Positions 1 to 11,845 of a stretch of DNA of 64,000 bases are shown here, piece after piece. This stretch comes from Pachyseris speciosa. Lineage: Eukaryota > Cnidaria > Anthozoa > Scleractinia > Pachyseridae. The number at the start of each line of letters is the position of its first letter. Position 1 is the first letter of the stretch. A program made the translations under genes and the position numbers. The notes under the pieces are model-generated. The model did not search any database, was not told the origin of the DNA, and worked only from the letters and a program-made list of their open reading frames with translations. The stretch spans positions 208,501 to 272,500 of the forward strand of contig JAEMWC010000037.1 of the NCBI GenBank assembly GCA_016490735.1, written 5' to 3'.

Positions 1-429
1 GTACTTTTTTCAACCACAATACCTACATGCAGCTTATCAGCTTATTAGACACGCATGTTTTACATTCTGTTCTATAATAAAACAGTATTTTTTCACCCAT
101 TCTTTGAAATACAGTAACTTGAAGAGACACTGTAGTTACATGTACAAATTTTAATTGGATGTTAGAGTGTACCCAATTTTTTTACTCCAGTCAAATCCAA
201 AATTCTTACCTCGGGTACATTAATTTTCATTTGGTTTCCCTCTGGTCCTCCAGTGCTTAAAAGGTTTCACTAGCCAAAATGGCTAGTGAAGTGAAAAATC
301 CACTAGCCAAAACAGAATTTTTACTAGTCTGTGGCTAGTTGGCCACCATTAGTCTCGAGCCCTGAACATGGAAGGTGCAGATGGCATCACTTGGGAGGAG
401 CTTGATAGCGACGAGCAACCATTATTACC
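1..429. other. No gene seen
   Basis: I see no exon, RNA gene or transposon end here. The only structure is a short palindrome at 270-286 (ctagccaaaatggctag), with related ctagcca/tggctag words out to about 350. Confidence 0.6.
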
Positions 430-1690
430 GGATAATTGATATCAATAAAGAGTGACAATCTAAGTGGTAGTTGTAGTGCCTGTGTGATGTCCAAGGGAAA
501 AGGACACTTGAACACAGCCTTTGCTGCCGAATGCGAATGCCCGGTGGGAATGGGGAGTTTGGGTGGGTTGGCAGTTCTTGGAAGGGATAAACAGTTTCAC
601 CCTGTATTGTCCGCATCGTACCTGATTTCCCATGTTCCCTGTGTTGGTGTTTGGTTGCGATCAGCAGTGGGTGGCCAGTTTGATGGAAGTCCAGACATTG
701 GCCAGTGTGAACAGAAGGAATCGGGATCTGCTGGCCGTGATCAAGGTGTTGTCCAAGTGTGCGTAGGTGGAACCGAGCAAGACCAAGATGAGTGCCTTCG
801 AGACCACTTTGAGGTGAGCCAAGGGACGTCGACCCACCCAATTACAGACAAGTGGGTACAGAGTTTTACAATCAGAGATCTCAGTCTTTGTTGAAATGCC
901 AGTGCATCAGACATTTCCGTATTTCCAGTGGGGACGCGAGTGTGATTGAACAAGAAGCACAAAGTGTTTCAAAGAGTAATTTACTGAAGTGGACATTGGA
1001 GGTGTTTGTGGTGTGATAAGTGGTGCTGAGGGCCATGTGCAGATACCGTCTTCAATAGTGGGTTGGCAGGCTGGCGGAGGGTATGTTTTACCAACAGGAC
1101 ATGCAACATGTGACCGTGCCCAATGATATGTTCTTTCGGGTGGAGAGTATTTTGCAACGCAAAGGGGGCATTTAAAAGTGAGGTCGTAGAGGTGGCTGGC
1201 CAAATACAACAGTTGGATTGACAGAGTGCCTTGGCATAATGGTGTTGGTTAAAGGAATGCCAATGGGGCAAGGTGGAAAAGAGTTGGTTGTTGATGGATG
1301 CCAGGTTCTCTGGCAACCCTTGTGCCAGACCACCACTGCCTTGGCAAAAAGAAAACCTGGCATGCCATTTTGGGTGGACCAGACCTTGGGAGAGAAGATG
1401 GGATGGTTGAAAAAGAATCAAGTGGGAAATGTCATCATGGGACCCAATGCCTTAGCCATATTACAGGAAAAAGATGGTGCATGTTTCAGGGATCGTGGCA
1501 GGTTCAGTGGAAGTGCCTTGTTTACCACCACAGAGATGGCTGAAAACAGAGCCTACAACTGGCATGGGAGAACCCACCTGCACATTGCACATGTATTCCA
1601 ACTTGGGTGGTAGCACCCTTGTTGGGGATCAGAAGATGGACAGGGCACGAAATGGTGTACAGTCAACTCTCGTAAGCAACTACCCTTAAC
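430..1690. other. Unrecognised region, overlapping open frames
   Basis: Several frames stay open for 60-150 codons on both strands (for example 436-894 + and 981-1421 -). None shows a motif I recognise and no single frame spans the region. Base composition (TTGG/CCAA-rich) resembles the decayed stretch at 7991-9967, so this could be old mobile-element coding debris, but I cannot show that. No host exon with splice sites is evident. Confidence 0.3.
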
Positions 1691-1921
1691 TCTTTGTCTT
1701 CTGGCTTACCAAATATCGACCATATGCAGTCAATGGCTTTGAAAACCTGCAACTTTCCCAAATCTTGGACTATGGTTGAAATAAACCACCGTCGTTGCCA
1801 AAAGGTCACTTTTGTAGACTTTATTACCCTGAAAAATGACTGAAACTCCCATTTGTCATTTAAAATGACTGTTTATTCTCTTGAAAAACCAAAATCGCCC
1901 TTGGACAACAACAAAATTCAC

Positions 1922-2226
1922 ATATGAGGGGTGATCTCCGCCAAATTATGTTTCAAATTGTGTTATGCAGAATCTCCAATTTTTCTTACTGCCAATCAAA
2001 TTCATTTCTAAAGAGTTGGAACAGAAATTGAGACACCACAGAAGAAATTGAAGCAACAGAACAGAAATTAAAACATGAGAAGTGAAATAAAGACACTAAA
2101 ACAGAAATTGGAGCAACAAAACAGAAATTACAAAACAATTAACAACTGATCCAATTTCTGTTCTGTTGCTTCAATTTCTATTCTGATGGGGGTGTGGCTC
2201 AAATGGGGAACCGAGCAGAACCTGGG
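1922..2226 (+). repeat. Left terminal inverted repeat
   Basis: Pairs with 3562-3867. The outer edge is atatgagg and the inner edge is cagaacctggg. Confidence 0.8.
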
Positions 2227-2933
2227 TAACAACAAGTTCTACATTTTAATTTATGAACATACAAGCGATGCCTAAGTCACTGCGTATAGAAAATCAATTC
2301 CTTGTTTGAAATGGTTGCTCTTGAGGAAACTACCTGTGGGGGAGGACTTTTAGCCCAATGTATCTCATTGTTAGAGGAGGTTAAAGAAATTATTGAGGGT
2401 CGGAGCAACACAACAACCAATACCACAATGAATGGCAATGAGACATCAGTCCGCCGTCATGCAAGTGAAACAGAGGTTTCTCAGTTGGATCCAGGCAGAG
2501 CCACGTGCTCAAAGAATAATTCAAAATTTTAGGTCGCTGTTTTTGACTTTATACCCAGCTAGATCTGTTCCCGGACCATCTTTTTTTGTATTGTATTTCT
2601 TTTTTTGTTTTTAGTCCGTGGGAAATATGTAAAAGTTAAGAACAACACAGCTAGACACAATCACAAACACAAATATGGCGATCCTGTGGCAAAAACAAGC
2701 ACCGGAAACTCATGAAAACACGAGCCTATATGAAATTTTGATTTGACAACATTCAGAAGTAATTTTTCAATAATTTTGGAGAATTTTTCGACCCTCAACT
2801 AGTTACCCTTGACCATTTACCCTCGACCCTCGACCAAAAGGCAAACTCAAATGCGTGAATTGGATCTGTCGGTTTGAAGTGCGTGCGTACGTCAAGAATA
2901 GACTCCTTTTCAAATCTCTTGCCCTTGTATACC

Positions 2934-3524
2934 TCAGCATGTTCGATCGACATTTGGTCCTGAGACCATAGAGTGTGCCTTATCTCTAGGTTGCTTTACA
3001 TCATTATTTCTAGATTCTAGCTGTTTGATCCTGGTGAGTTTGATTTTGTTCCGCTCTACTCGCCGATAGTGAAACTCAATGAGAGCGTCGACACATTTTT
3101 GCTCAGCGTTCTTTCTTATCATGGTAATCTCCCTTTTAAATTCATCATCTGGCGCGATGTGTACTCTTGCGTTGTAACGCAGAGTTTCTGGACAAGTTCC
3201 TTTTTCCTTTTCCTGGAGAGTGACTTGACGATCAATCAAAAACTGAAGCTGTTCCTCTGTAATACGGTAACGTGGTCTGCACCGTTGACCGCTTAAGACC
3301 TCATCGGCAGTTCGAGCTGAAGAAGAGCAGCTATGAGCGCAAACTTGATCAGGTCTACGATCGTACCCAACGAATCTGCATATTGAGTAGCCAGTCCAGG
3401 TGAAACAAAGCTCTTCAGTCGTAGAAGCCTGTGGATCTTGCAATACGTCTCCCACAACATATAGAATACTTCTCCGAAATACATTCTCATCAGAGGCCAT
3501 GTTGGGATCGGAATAAACTTTCAT
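2934..3524 (-). CDS. Hypothetical protein inside the TIR element
   Basis: A 196-codon minus-strand frame, the longest coherent frame in the element. Near residues 83-97 it reads RPRYRITEEQLQFLI. That resembles the region ahead of the catalytic core in a family of animal integrase-like proteins (GRPR-x-x-I-x-x-EQL-x-FL). The catalytic core itself is absent. Many charged residues follow (RRVERNKIKLTRIKQLE). I read it as an N-terminal fragment of a transposon protein. The family link is my inference from one motif, and it may equally be an unrelated protein. Confidence 0.35.
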   Translation of the reverse strand: MKVYSDPNMASDENVFRRSILYVVGDVLQDPQASTTEELCFTWTGYSICRFVGYDRRPDQVCAHSCSSSARTADEVLSGQRCRPRYRITEEQLQFLIDRQVTLQEKEKGTCPETLRYNARVHIAPDDEFKREITMIRKNAEQKCVDALIEFHYRRVERNKIKLTRIKQLESRNNDVKQPRDKAHSMVSGPNVDRTC

Positions 3525-3561
3525 TTCGTGGGAATAAATTATAATGTAAAACTAGTTCTTT

Positions 3562-3867
3562 CCCAGGTTCTGCTCTGTTCCCCATTTGAGCCACACCCCT
3601 ATCAGAATAGAAATTGAAGCAACAGAACAGAAATTGGATTGGTTTTTAATTGTTTCGCTATTTCTGTTCTGTTGCTCCAATTTCTGTTTTAGTGTCTTTA
3701 TTTCACTTCACATGTTTTAATTTCTGTTCTGTTGCTTCAGTTTCTTTTGTGGTGTCTCAATTTCTGTTCCAACTCTTTAGAAAAGAATTTGATTGCCAGT
3801 AAGAAAAATTGGAGATTCTGTATAACACAATTTGAAACATAATTTTGGCGGAGATCACCCCTCATAT
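3562..3867 (-). repeat. Right terminal inverted repeat
   Basis: Reverse complement of 1922-2226 with scattered substitutions. It is followed directly by TCAC. Confidence 0.8.
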
Positions 3868-3909
3868 TCACAAAACTTTGTCTTGAAGTTTTGAAAACAA
3901 AAATTCCTA

Positions 3910-4381
3910 TTAAAGTGCCTATGAAGCGAAATTTTATTCTTGCTAATTTTAAAGTTTACTCCTAAAAATGCAAGAATCTCAAAATTTGAGGTGCTTGTGA
4001 TTAAAATTCTTGATTTTACAAGCGTTTGAAGTTGGGCTTTTTTGCCTTTAAAAATGGTCAGGGGTCTGGGTCGTGTTTACTCGCAAAATTCTATGATGTG
4101 ACGTCATTTTGGGTACAAAAATGTGTTTGCGCTTATGAATTATAGTGAAATAGTTGGAATACTTGTCCCCAAAATTACGTCAAAATTATGTCACAGCTAT
4201 TGTCACATGTCTTTTTGGCTGCGCGATTCAAATGCCATTTTTGATGGCAAAATAGCCCAAATTCAAACGCTTGTATAACTGCCAATTTTAATCAAGAACA
4301 CCTCAAATTTTGGAATGTTGAGTTTTATGGATTAAACTTTAAAATTAGCGAGAAACAAATTTCGCTTCATAGGCACTTTAA
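3910..4381. mobile_element. TTAA-flanked foldback MITE (family I)
   Basis: TTAA at 3910-3913 and 4378-4381 flank an element starting AGTGCCTATGAAGCGAAAT and ending with its reverse complement. The arms pair for more than 100 bp. TTAA duplication is the mark of piggyBac-type transposition. No ORF of note. A second copy with the same AGTGCCTATGA terminus is at 59169-59728. Confidence 0.8.
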
Positions 4382-5035
4382 GGTTAAAAGTTTAAGTTGG
4401 CAGCAAACTTCGACTCCACTTCTTGCAATCTGTTCCACATTTTGCTGCTCACTCCTTTAGCGTGACCCTTGATAACGCTATTTGATTTCACGTGCTGTCA
4501 CTGGTCTGTCATGTTCACGTTTGTGACCCAAAGGAATTCTGTGACTTTCTTGGATAACGGGCACACGACAGTCCACCAATTTCCATTTCAGATATTTTTA
4601 TAAGTTTCAAGCCACCCGGTCCTGCTGACAAAATATTGCACCAATTGCATTATTTACAAGTCAAAACTTGCTAAAAGTGCCATGCCAGGTCCCGTAATCC
4701 ACTCACTAAAGGGCTAAGGACACAACTTCACTCCGTGAATTGCCATCACTTGCTTGAAACTTTAAGTGGCCCACTTCATGTGAAATTGCTTCTTGCCTCT
4801 GTTTTCTTTCAAAGGATTGCCTCTACCCATCAACCCAGCTTTATGATGCTGGGCAGGGGGCTTCTGAGGTGGAAAATGGCTCCAAAAACACACTTATAAA
4901 TCAAATACGTAACGAATTGTGGCTGCAGTGACCATTTAGAAATAAACGACAGTTAGCGTGACAGTGTGACAACAAAGAAAAGAGCCTTTGGTGTTGTGGA
5001 CCAGTGAACTCTCTGTGGTAACCCCTTATATGGAC
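4382..5035. other. No gene seen
   Basis: I see no exon, splice-bounded frame, repeat edge or RNA gene in this stretch. Confidence 0.5.
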
Positions 5036-5369
5036 ATACTCCCTTATCACGCACCGCCATCTTGGATTGTCTGGTGCACCAAAGCGAGACTGGACTGGCA
5101 TAAAGTTCTTGGGGAAGGGTTACGTTACAATGTTTTAAGTGGAGATACACGCAATCATGACCCACGATCATTGCTGTAGTATGCTGTAATAACGACAAGC
5201 AAAACGAAAGTAGCGAGAATTTGTTGTTTTTCAGCTTTCCCTCAAATCCCTCACAGAGATTGCAGTGGATTGCTGTGATAAAGAGAGATGAAGGGGTGAG
5301 TGTGCAGAGTTGCGTTGTCAAACGCATGTTGGCACGTGTTTATACTAGTGGTCGACTTTTTCATTCGAT

Positions 5370-6014
5370 TTAAAGGTGATGTTACACGAGTCGATTTTTA
5401 ACGCCGATTTTTAACGCAACATTGTTGCGTTAAAAGTTGTCTCGTGTAACATGGCACACAGGACGATTTTTAACGCAACATTTTGTTGCGGCAACATGTT
5501 GCAAGTTTTTGAATTGCTTTCCAATACCTGCAACATTATTGCCCGAATTTTGTTGGAGTAGGTGCGTGTAACACCCCCGCCGTCGACTTTTAACGCAACG
5601 TCCCCGAGTAGCGAACATTGTTGCGTTAAAAATCGTCTCGTGTAACATGCCGTCGCCGAAAGTTGCCGCAACAAAGTTGCCTTAAACGTTGTCTCACATA
5701 ACATGGATTAAAAATCGGCGTTAAAAATCGGCTTGTGTAACATAACACAAGCCGATTTTTAACGCTGATTTTTATTGCCAATTTTTAATCCATGTTACAC
5801 GAGACAACGTTTAACACAACTTTGTTGCGGCAACGGTCGGTAATGGCATGTTACACGCGACGATTTTTAACGCAATATTGTTCGCTGCTCGGGGACGATG
5901 TTTTGTTAAAAGTCGACTGCGGGGGTGTTACACGCTCCAACTCCAACAAAATTCAGGCAGCAATGTTGCGTTCAAAATCGGCGTTCAAAATCGGCTAGTG
6001 TAACATCACCTTAA
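5370..6014. mobile_element. TTAA-flanked foldback MITE (family II) with nested palindromes
   Basis: TTAA at 5370-5373 and 6011-6014 flank an element that starts AGGTGATGTTACACGAG and ends GTGTAACATCACC. The whole 640 bp folds back about a centre near 5735. Inside each arm are smaller palindromes such as gcaacattgttgc within cgatttttaacg contexts. The corresponding place in the right arm of the host element (near 7002-7008) has a single TTAA and no insert, which confirms target duplication. Confidence 0.85.
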
Positions 6015-6114
6015 GACTCAGCTACCACGTTTTATTCATGAAATGTTTACTCAATACCTATCCAGAGCAACTGCCATCAATTATTCGAATCTACTAAATG
6101 TTCTTTAAGCTCAT

Positions 6115-6203
6115 GGCAGACCGGTTAGCTCAGTGGTAGAGCACTGGACTACCATGCGGGAGGTCGCGGGTTCTAACCCTGGCCGGACCAACACTCAGGG
6201 TCT

Positions 6204-6239
<36 letters not shown>

Positions 6240-6480
6240 GACATCTGCAAATGGTTAGACTTTCTAGTCTTCTCGGATAAGGACGATAAACCGTAGGCCC
6301 CATCTCACAGTACTTTCACTTAATCTGATTCTGTGGGACGTAAAAGAACCACTAGCTGTGACCACCCCTAGTGTCTGTCCTAGATATCTACATTATGGGG
6401 GCACTCATTAGTTACTTCATTAATTGTAAACTGCACTAGCAGTCTGGTCAAGTCCCCCGGCCAGTGATGTAAACTATCCC
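6115..6480 (+). repeat. tRNA-derived SINE
   Basis: The head has an A box (TTAGCTCAGTGGTAGAGCA, from 6125) and a B box (GCGGGTTCTAACCCT, 6166-6180), as in RNA polymerase III tRNA promoters. The anticodon arm does not pair, so this is a SINE head and not a tRNA gene. The tail contains tctcggataaggacgataaa, which resembles conserved tails of invertebrate SINEs. The exact 3' end is uncertain. Confidence 0.7.
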
Positions 6481-7348
6481 TGAAAAGCCCCAACGGGGCA
6501 CTGATTTGTTTGTTTTCATTGACTCGTATTTGGCTATCTGTGGCTGATGCACTATGTACCAAGTTAATGAGCTATCACGGGTGACATCACAACGCACACA
6601 ACAATGGAGAAACAATACAAAGAATGATAACAATAAACCAAACACAAAGGAAGAAAACAATAGACTAACAATGGACTTGGTACATGGTGCATCAGCCCTT
6701 TCTGTATTCAATGAGATTCTCCCTTGTTGTCAGCGTTTTAATTTGTTGTTTCAAACTCGTTTCCTAGATCAAGTTTATCTTGTGGGCGGTTTTTACTGTC
6801 CTTGGTCTATGCAAACTGTGATGGCACAACTCCTGGTTTTAGACTTTTCGAAGCCTAGTTATAATTTTATTATTGCTTGGCTTGAAGTGCACGGAGCTCA
6901 GAAGAGTAAAGCCTTTGTTGATCTAGGATGTAAGGAGATTGGTAGAATCAACTGCAGTTGCTCTGGATAAGTATTGAGTAAATACTTCATGTGCTAGCTG
7001 AGTCTTAAATCAAAAGAAAAAGTTGAACACATGCGTTTGACAAGTTTACTCGCTAGTCACGACTTGACTAACTCAATCCAAAAAGCGGCCCTTCATCTCG
7101 CTTTATCATGGCAATCCACTGCGATCTCTGTAAGAGTTTTGAAGGAAAGTTGAAAAACGACAAATTATCGCCACTGTCGTTTCGCTTGTCGTTATTACAG
7201 CATACTACAGCAATGATCATGGGTTATGATTGCGTGTATCTCCACTCAAAACATTGTAACGCAACCCTCCCCCAAGAATTTTATGCCCGTCCAACCTCGC
7301 TTTGATGCACCACACAATCCAAGATGGTGGTGCATGATAAGAGAGTAT

Positions 7349-7990
7349 AGCCAAGTTGATTTGACCTCCTACCCTCCGGAAATTGCAAAAAAGGCAACCA
7401 AATGGCAGGTAGACAAAGGGTTAACACAGGAGAAAGTGGTCAGTTAAGGGAGGTGGTCACTTACATGAAAAATCAGCAAAATAAGCCCAATACTGGATTG
7501 ACTGATTAATTACATAAAGATATTACCTTATCAGCTAAAATTATGCAAATATAAATTAGATTATTAGATTTTTTTCACATGCACCAATTTTCAGGAAAAG
7601 TACCATAGAGTGTACTTGTCAATGTGTCTCTTGTTAATCAAAATCACCTAATCGAAATTTAAACCGAACAAAACCTAGGAAAACAGCATCAAACATGGGG
7701 TGCATATACGTGAAATCTAGACTTTTGTCACTTCTGAGTAAAGGTTTTCTAACGATCATATATGATCATGTTGGGTGGTAGCTTTCCCAGTAACAGAAAA
7801 CAAAAGAATATGTCAAACTTCTGGCCTAAAAACTGGTCGCGCTCACTTAAGAAATTTGAGTAGAGGTCACTTACAAGAGAGTTCTTGAAACAGTATTTAA
7901 CTGAAAAACAATGATTATTTACAAAGTGGTCTCTTACTGGAGGTGGTTGCTTACGAGAATTGGTCACTATGAGATAGTTCACTGTATTAC
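7349..7990. other. Non-coding, short ggtcacttac-like words
   Basis: The words ggtggtcacttaca, gaggtcacttacaa and ggtggttgcttacg recur between 7440 and 7965, suggesting remnants of a short-period repeat. No gene is evident. Confidence 0.4.
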
Positions 7991-9967
7991 AAACCATTGC
8001 ACAAACAATATCACCCGGGTGTCAACACACCATCAAATTCATGGACATCAACATTGCCGAAACCAATAGCGAATTGGTCCAGTTTCCCAACAATGGATGT
8101 GCACAGACCTTTGTTACCTTGCACTTTTGGAAGAAAACATGTATAAAAAGAGCAATCCACACCGTCGGGGAGTTGCCATGGAGGATTACCACATGATGCT
8201 TCGGAGCTCCCTGAACTGCAAATTCAAGACCAACACCCCAGCCTTGTTCAAAGTGTGAGTGGCTCATCTGTTGGATTTCCCACTTGATGGATAGCAAGTG
8301 GTCTTGAGCAGCGTGACACTACTGGCCACCAAATTCAATCTGACACTGTTTGAGCTGGATGTAGAGCACCAGAAACTGATGGCCAATGTGGCAAACATTA
8401 CAGAGAAGGATGGTTCGCAGTGCACACAAACCTTGACAGTATCTATGGCAGAACAAAAAGCATCACATGACAGACTGGAGTTAACAATGGGGGTGGACTT
8501 TATGAAGGGCATGATCACCCTATTGGAACAAATGATCAATGGTGGACACGCATCTGGAACAGGAATGGAACTAAGTGAAAAGTGATAGCGTGGCCCACCT
8601 TCTTTTGGTAAAGGTGGGTTGACCAGGACAAGTTGGTGTTGAATGGTATGCCAGGCATGGCCGTGGATGTGGACTTGACCTTTTGCAAAAAATGGATGGG
8701 TGATTTGCATCAAGAGACAAGCCGGTCTGTGGGATACATTTGTCCCTGCCCCAAATGCTGTGGACATCTGAGAGAAGTGGAGGCAGCTGACAAGACTAAA
8801 GTGCTACAACAGACCCAAGATATGCTAGTCCCCATGATGCTCACGTGAAAAGTGAGCCAAGAAGTAATAGACAGGAGGTGATCACGAGTGACATTTCACC
8901 CATCTGAACAGGATGTTTAACCAAATCGTGGGACCCTGAACATGCACAATGTTGGTGTACTCCAATGTAGGGTACAGCATCATGGTCGGTGGCCATATTA
9001 GTGACCTTGCATCTCAAACGCAAGGTATAAAAACCAACGTCTTGCACATTGGACACCTCAAATCATGCGTGGAGAAGTTTGACACATTACTTTCTGCCCA
9101 AGATGGACGGAAACAGGTTGAGAGATACCTTGCTGGAGTTTAGATACCCAGTAGTGGCTGAAGGATTGCAAGCATTGGCCAAATGCATCTGAACCACCAA
9201 TGGAGCAACTACCACCAACACCACTGTCCACTCACTCAGGAAAAGGGCCAGAATGCGTCAATCCACTACTCTGCCAGTGGCTGTGGCGCCCTTTACTGCA
9301 GCACCCATGGCTGCAGCCATGACAGTGGCACCTATCACAGTGGCATGGATTCCTGCAAGCCACGGGACCTTTGGTCAAACGTTCCAATGCATGGTGAAAT
9401 TGGATGACTAGAGAGATGGTGCCAACTGCACGCTGTTTGCTTCTAACAACATCCCTAACAGCAATGCCAATGCTGCCCTGATGAATCCCTGACAAGCAGG
9501 CGACATCAAACTGGACATCACTTTTGGGGTGCAACCCAATGTCAACATCACAGTGGTGGTCTTGAGAGAGTTTGAAACTTCATCGAAATCGATCCCAATG
9601 GAGCTGTGCAGTATAACATTCATAGGGGATGTAGTTCCCATTGTGGTGGTCTATCTCTCATCTGATGGTTAAATGCTCAGAGATATTAGCTGCACAAGCT
9701 ACTCTAAAATCCGAGGGTAAATACAATAATGTATGTATGTATTCACGATGTGTGAGAGGTGCATTCAGTAGGACCATGGAACTGGTGGTGGTCAGCGATC
9801 ATGCTTTGATGTTATTGGCCATGGCAGACCGGTTGTTGAAATGCATGTTTGTGGGTGTCTTTCCCAAAAACTGTTTGATGCACAAACCCACCAAGACCTG
9901 TTGCGTGGTGTACATTGTCAACACAGACCCTGAAAGGGAAGTGGGAAACTTTGGCTGGCATTGTTGA
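7991..9967 (+). pseudogene. Decayed protein-coding region of unknown, possibly viral or transposon, origin
   Basis: Plus-strand frames look protein-like but are cut by stops and frame changes every 50-100 codons: 8298-8585 (contains LTLFELDVEHQKLMANVANI), 8633-8848, 8949-9143 and about 9440-9620 (frame with DIKLDITFGVQPNVNI). Composition is rich in Asn, Thr, Val and Met without low complexity, as in a structural protein. The last fragment recalls the beta-rich end of capsid-type proteins, but this is only an impression and I cannot assign a family. No splice signals define exons, so a spliced host gene is unlikely. Confidence 0.35.
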
Positions 9968-10283
9968 TCTACAGCAACACCTGCAAAGTCTTTGACAGCT
10001 ACAGACTATGATGTCCCCCACATGTTGGCTTGGAGTCACAAACACTTGCAGCACACTTGATCCAGTGACTGTCCATTGCAAGCCATGAGCAGTCAGCTTG
10101 CAGCCATTATGCTCTAATGTACTTGAAAGTGAAGGTGCGCAGCCAATCGTTAGAGTTTTGAAGGAGTTTGAAGCCCATAATTTCAAGAACGATCACCTGG
10201 CTGGACAGCACAAGCATGTTTTGATCAATGACTGACACCTATCTGACCAGGTAGATGGTGATCATAGTGAACGTTGTGTCACA

Positions 10284-10640
10284 CAACAGTGTGTATTAAA
10301 GGCAGTGAAAAAGTAAAGCAAAGTACCGGTATCTTGATTGTGTGTTACCCACACGGATGGGGTGTTCTCTGGCATTACCTATATAGATGGCGCATGCACC
10401 CCTCCAGTGGACTTGGACGGGCCAACCAAACAGTGTACGCATTAGGCGCTCTTCCACCCCTTGCCCAACAGTGTGTATTAAAGTCTGAAAAAGTAAAACA
10501 GAGTGTCTTGATTGTGTGTTACACACATGTATGGGGTGTTCTCTGGTATCACCTATATAGAAGGCACATGCACCCCTCCGGTGGACTCAGATGGGCGAAC
10601 CAAACAGTGTACATATTAGGCACTCTTCCACACCTTGCCC
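10284..10640. repeat. Tandem duplication, two units of about 180 bp
   Basis: Unit 1 (10284-10465) and unit 2 (10466-10640) share caacagtgtgtattaaag starts, a tcttgattgtgtgttac core and tcttccac..ccttgccc ends. Each contains acctatatag, a TATA-like word. The units differ by scattered substitutions and small indels, so the duplication is not recent. Confidence 0.8.
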
Positions 10641-10799
10641 TTTCACTTTTTGGGATGTCCCACAAGGAGCAGACACCACCCTATACAATAGAAGTTGACA
10701 GCATACCATGAACATGGTCAGGGGGAGACAATGGGTTTGATGGGGTGCCTTTTGGAGAATAATCATCCACTGAGAGTTTGTTTCCCCGACCATGTTACA

Positions 10800-10848
10800 G
10801 GGCCTTAGCTCAGCCAGAGAGCATTGACCTTGGTTCAAGTCCAACAGG
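10800..10848 (+). repeat. Degenerate tRNA/SINE head fragment
   Basis: The words cttagctcagccagagagca and ggttcaagtcc resemble A and B boxes of a tRNA-derived promoter, but the spacing is shortened and there is no cloverleaf. Probably a broken SINE. Confidence 0.4.
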
Positions 10849-11845
10849 TTCAACTTTTTTCCCTTTTAAAAGGTTTTTCCCTTTGCCACCATCATTTCAT
10901 ATCGTGATCACAAAGTCAATATCTAAGCCAAATGCTAAAAGAAGTGTTGCACACTGTGAAATCGATGGAGGAAGATGCCATGGATGTAGGATTTATGGCT
11001 CATGTATTGTATTTTTTTTATTGACACCCAGCTGGTCCCTCCAATAAACCCTTTCAATGCACACATGGTCCCCATATGATGGATTTGATGGACAGCTCAT
11101 TCTGTCTTCTGATTGGCTGAGCCGAGTTTGATAGATTCACATTCTGGCTTCTGATTGGTTGACAATTTTGACAAATCCAGTCTATTCTATCGCATAGTAC
11201 TACTGAAACAACAAAAATCTTATCCATTTGACTGAGGAAATGTTCACCACATGTCTTAACCCTTTGACTCCTACACCGGCCAAAACCGGCCGTGCAGAAC
11301 CACGTCCCTTGTAGCACTTGTGACATCATCAGTGTAGGGCAAAGAGATCTTTCAAACCATACCCAAATGAGCACGATTCCGTCAAACAGGCCAGAGAAAA
11401 CACAAAAAAACCAAGTGACGTTGCCCTGAAAATTTGAGTGAAAATCTTGTTCCACTACCCACCTCCACTTCCTTCCATCTAATCCTACGATCCTAAACGT
11501 TTTCCCCAAATCTTTTCCCACGGAAAGGAAGCCCAGAAAATGCCCAGCAAGAGAGAAAGAAAGTTAGGCAGGAAAAGCAAAAGAAAAGGGGAGGAGAGGA
11601 TGTGAAAGGTAGAAGGCGAGGCGGTGGTGAAACTTTTCAACCCAAAAACTATCTCGAAAGTTTGCTTTCTGCGCATGCCCAAACTTTCTGTGGACCCAAT
11701 GTGGTATTCCCTCTGGCTGTCTTGAGCTGAAACAAGGTTTTCTTTCCATTGGGCACTCAACACAGGGTAGTCTGCTGTACATTCTTGATTACAAATACTA
11801 TGTTAGTACATACATGTACCTGAGTATTTTTTGTTTCTGTTTTAG
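10849..11845. other. Intronic or intergenic sequence with a GC palindrome
   Basis: No exon is visible until 11846. At about 11274-11291 the palindrome ccggccaaaaccggccg follows TTAACCCTTTGACTCC. The same core is close to the end of the TTAA element at 15310, so this may be one end of a related element. I found no matching second end. Confidence 0.4.

Larger units (their letters stand above)
1922..3867. mobile_element. DNA transposon with about 305-bp terminal inverted repeats
   Basis: The sequence from 1922 (atatgaggggtgatctccgc) reappears as its reverse complement ending at 3867, with high identity over about 305 bp on each side. The element is 1,946 bp long. TCAC lies immediately outside both ends (1918-1921 and 3868-3871), a candidate 4-bp target-site duplication. 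Inside the repeats a word like ggaacagaaattgaagcaac recurs many times in both orientations. The interior has a minus-strand ORF (2934-3524) and a short plus-strand ORF (2302-2532) without recognisable domains. No complete transposase is visible, so it is probably non-autonomous. The superfamily is unassigned. Confidence 0.8.
5036..7348. mobile_element. Long-inverted-repeat element carrying a MITE and a SINE
   Basis: The left arm (5036-5369 plus 6015 to about 6110) is repeated in reverse orientation by the right arm (about 6930-7348). Outer edges read tactcccttatcacgcacc on the left and its near complement gataagagagta on the right. The left arm is interrupted by a TTAA-flanked foldback (5370-6014). 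Between the arms are a tRNA-derived SINE (about 6115-6480) and a 138-codon plus-strand frame (6554-6970) with no recognisable domain. No transposase is seen. Confidence 0.75.

Noticed and set aside
5411..5704. Overlapping ORFs in both strands with similar peptides
   Set aside because: Produced by the palindromic MITE; both strands give the same peptide because of symmetry.
6118..6190. tRNA gene
   Set aside because: A and B boxes are present but the anticodon stem does not pair, and a SINE tail follows directly.
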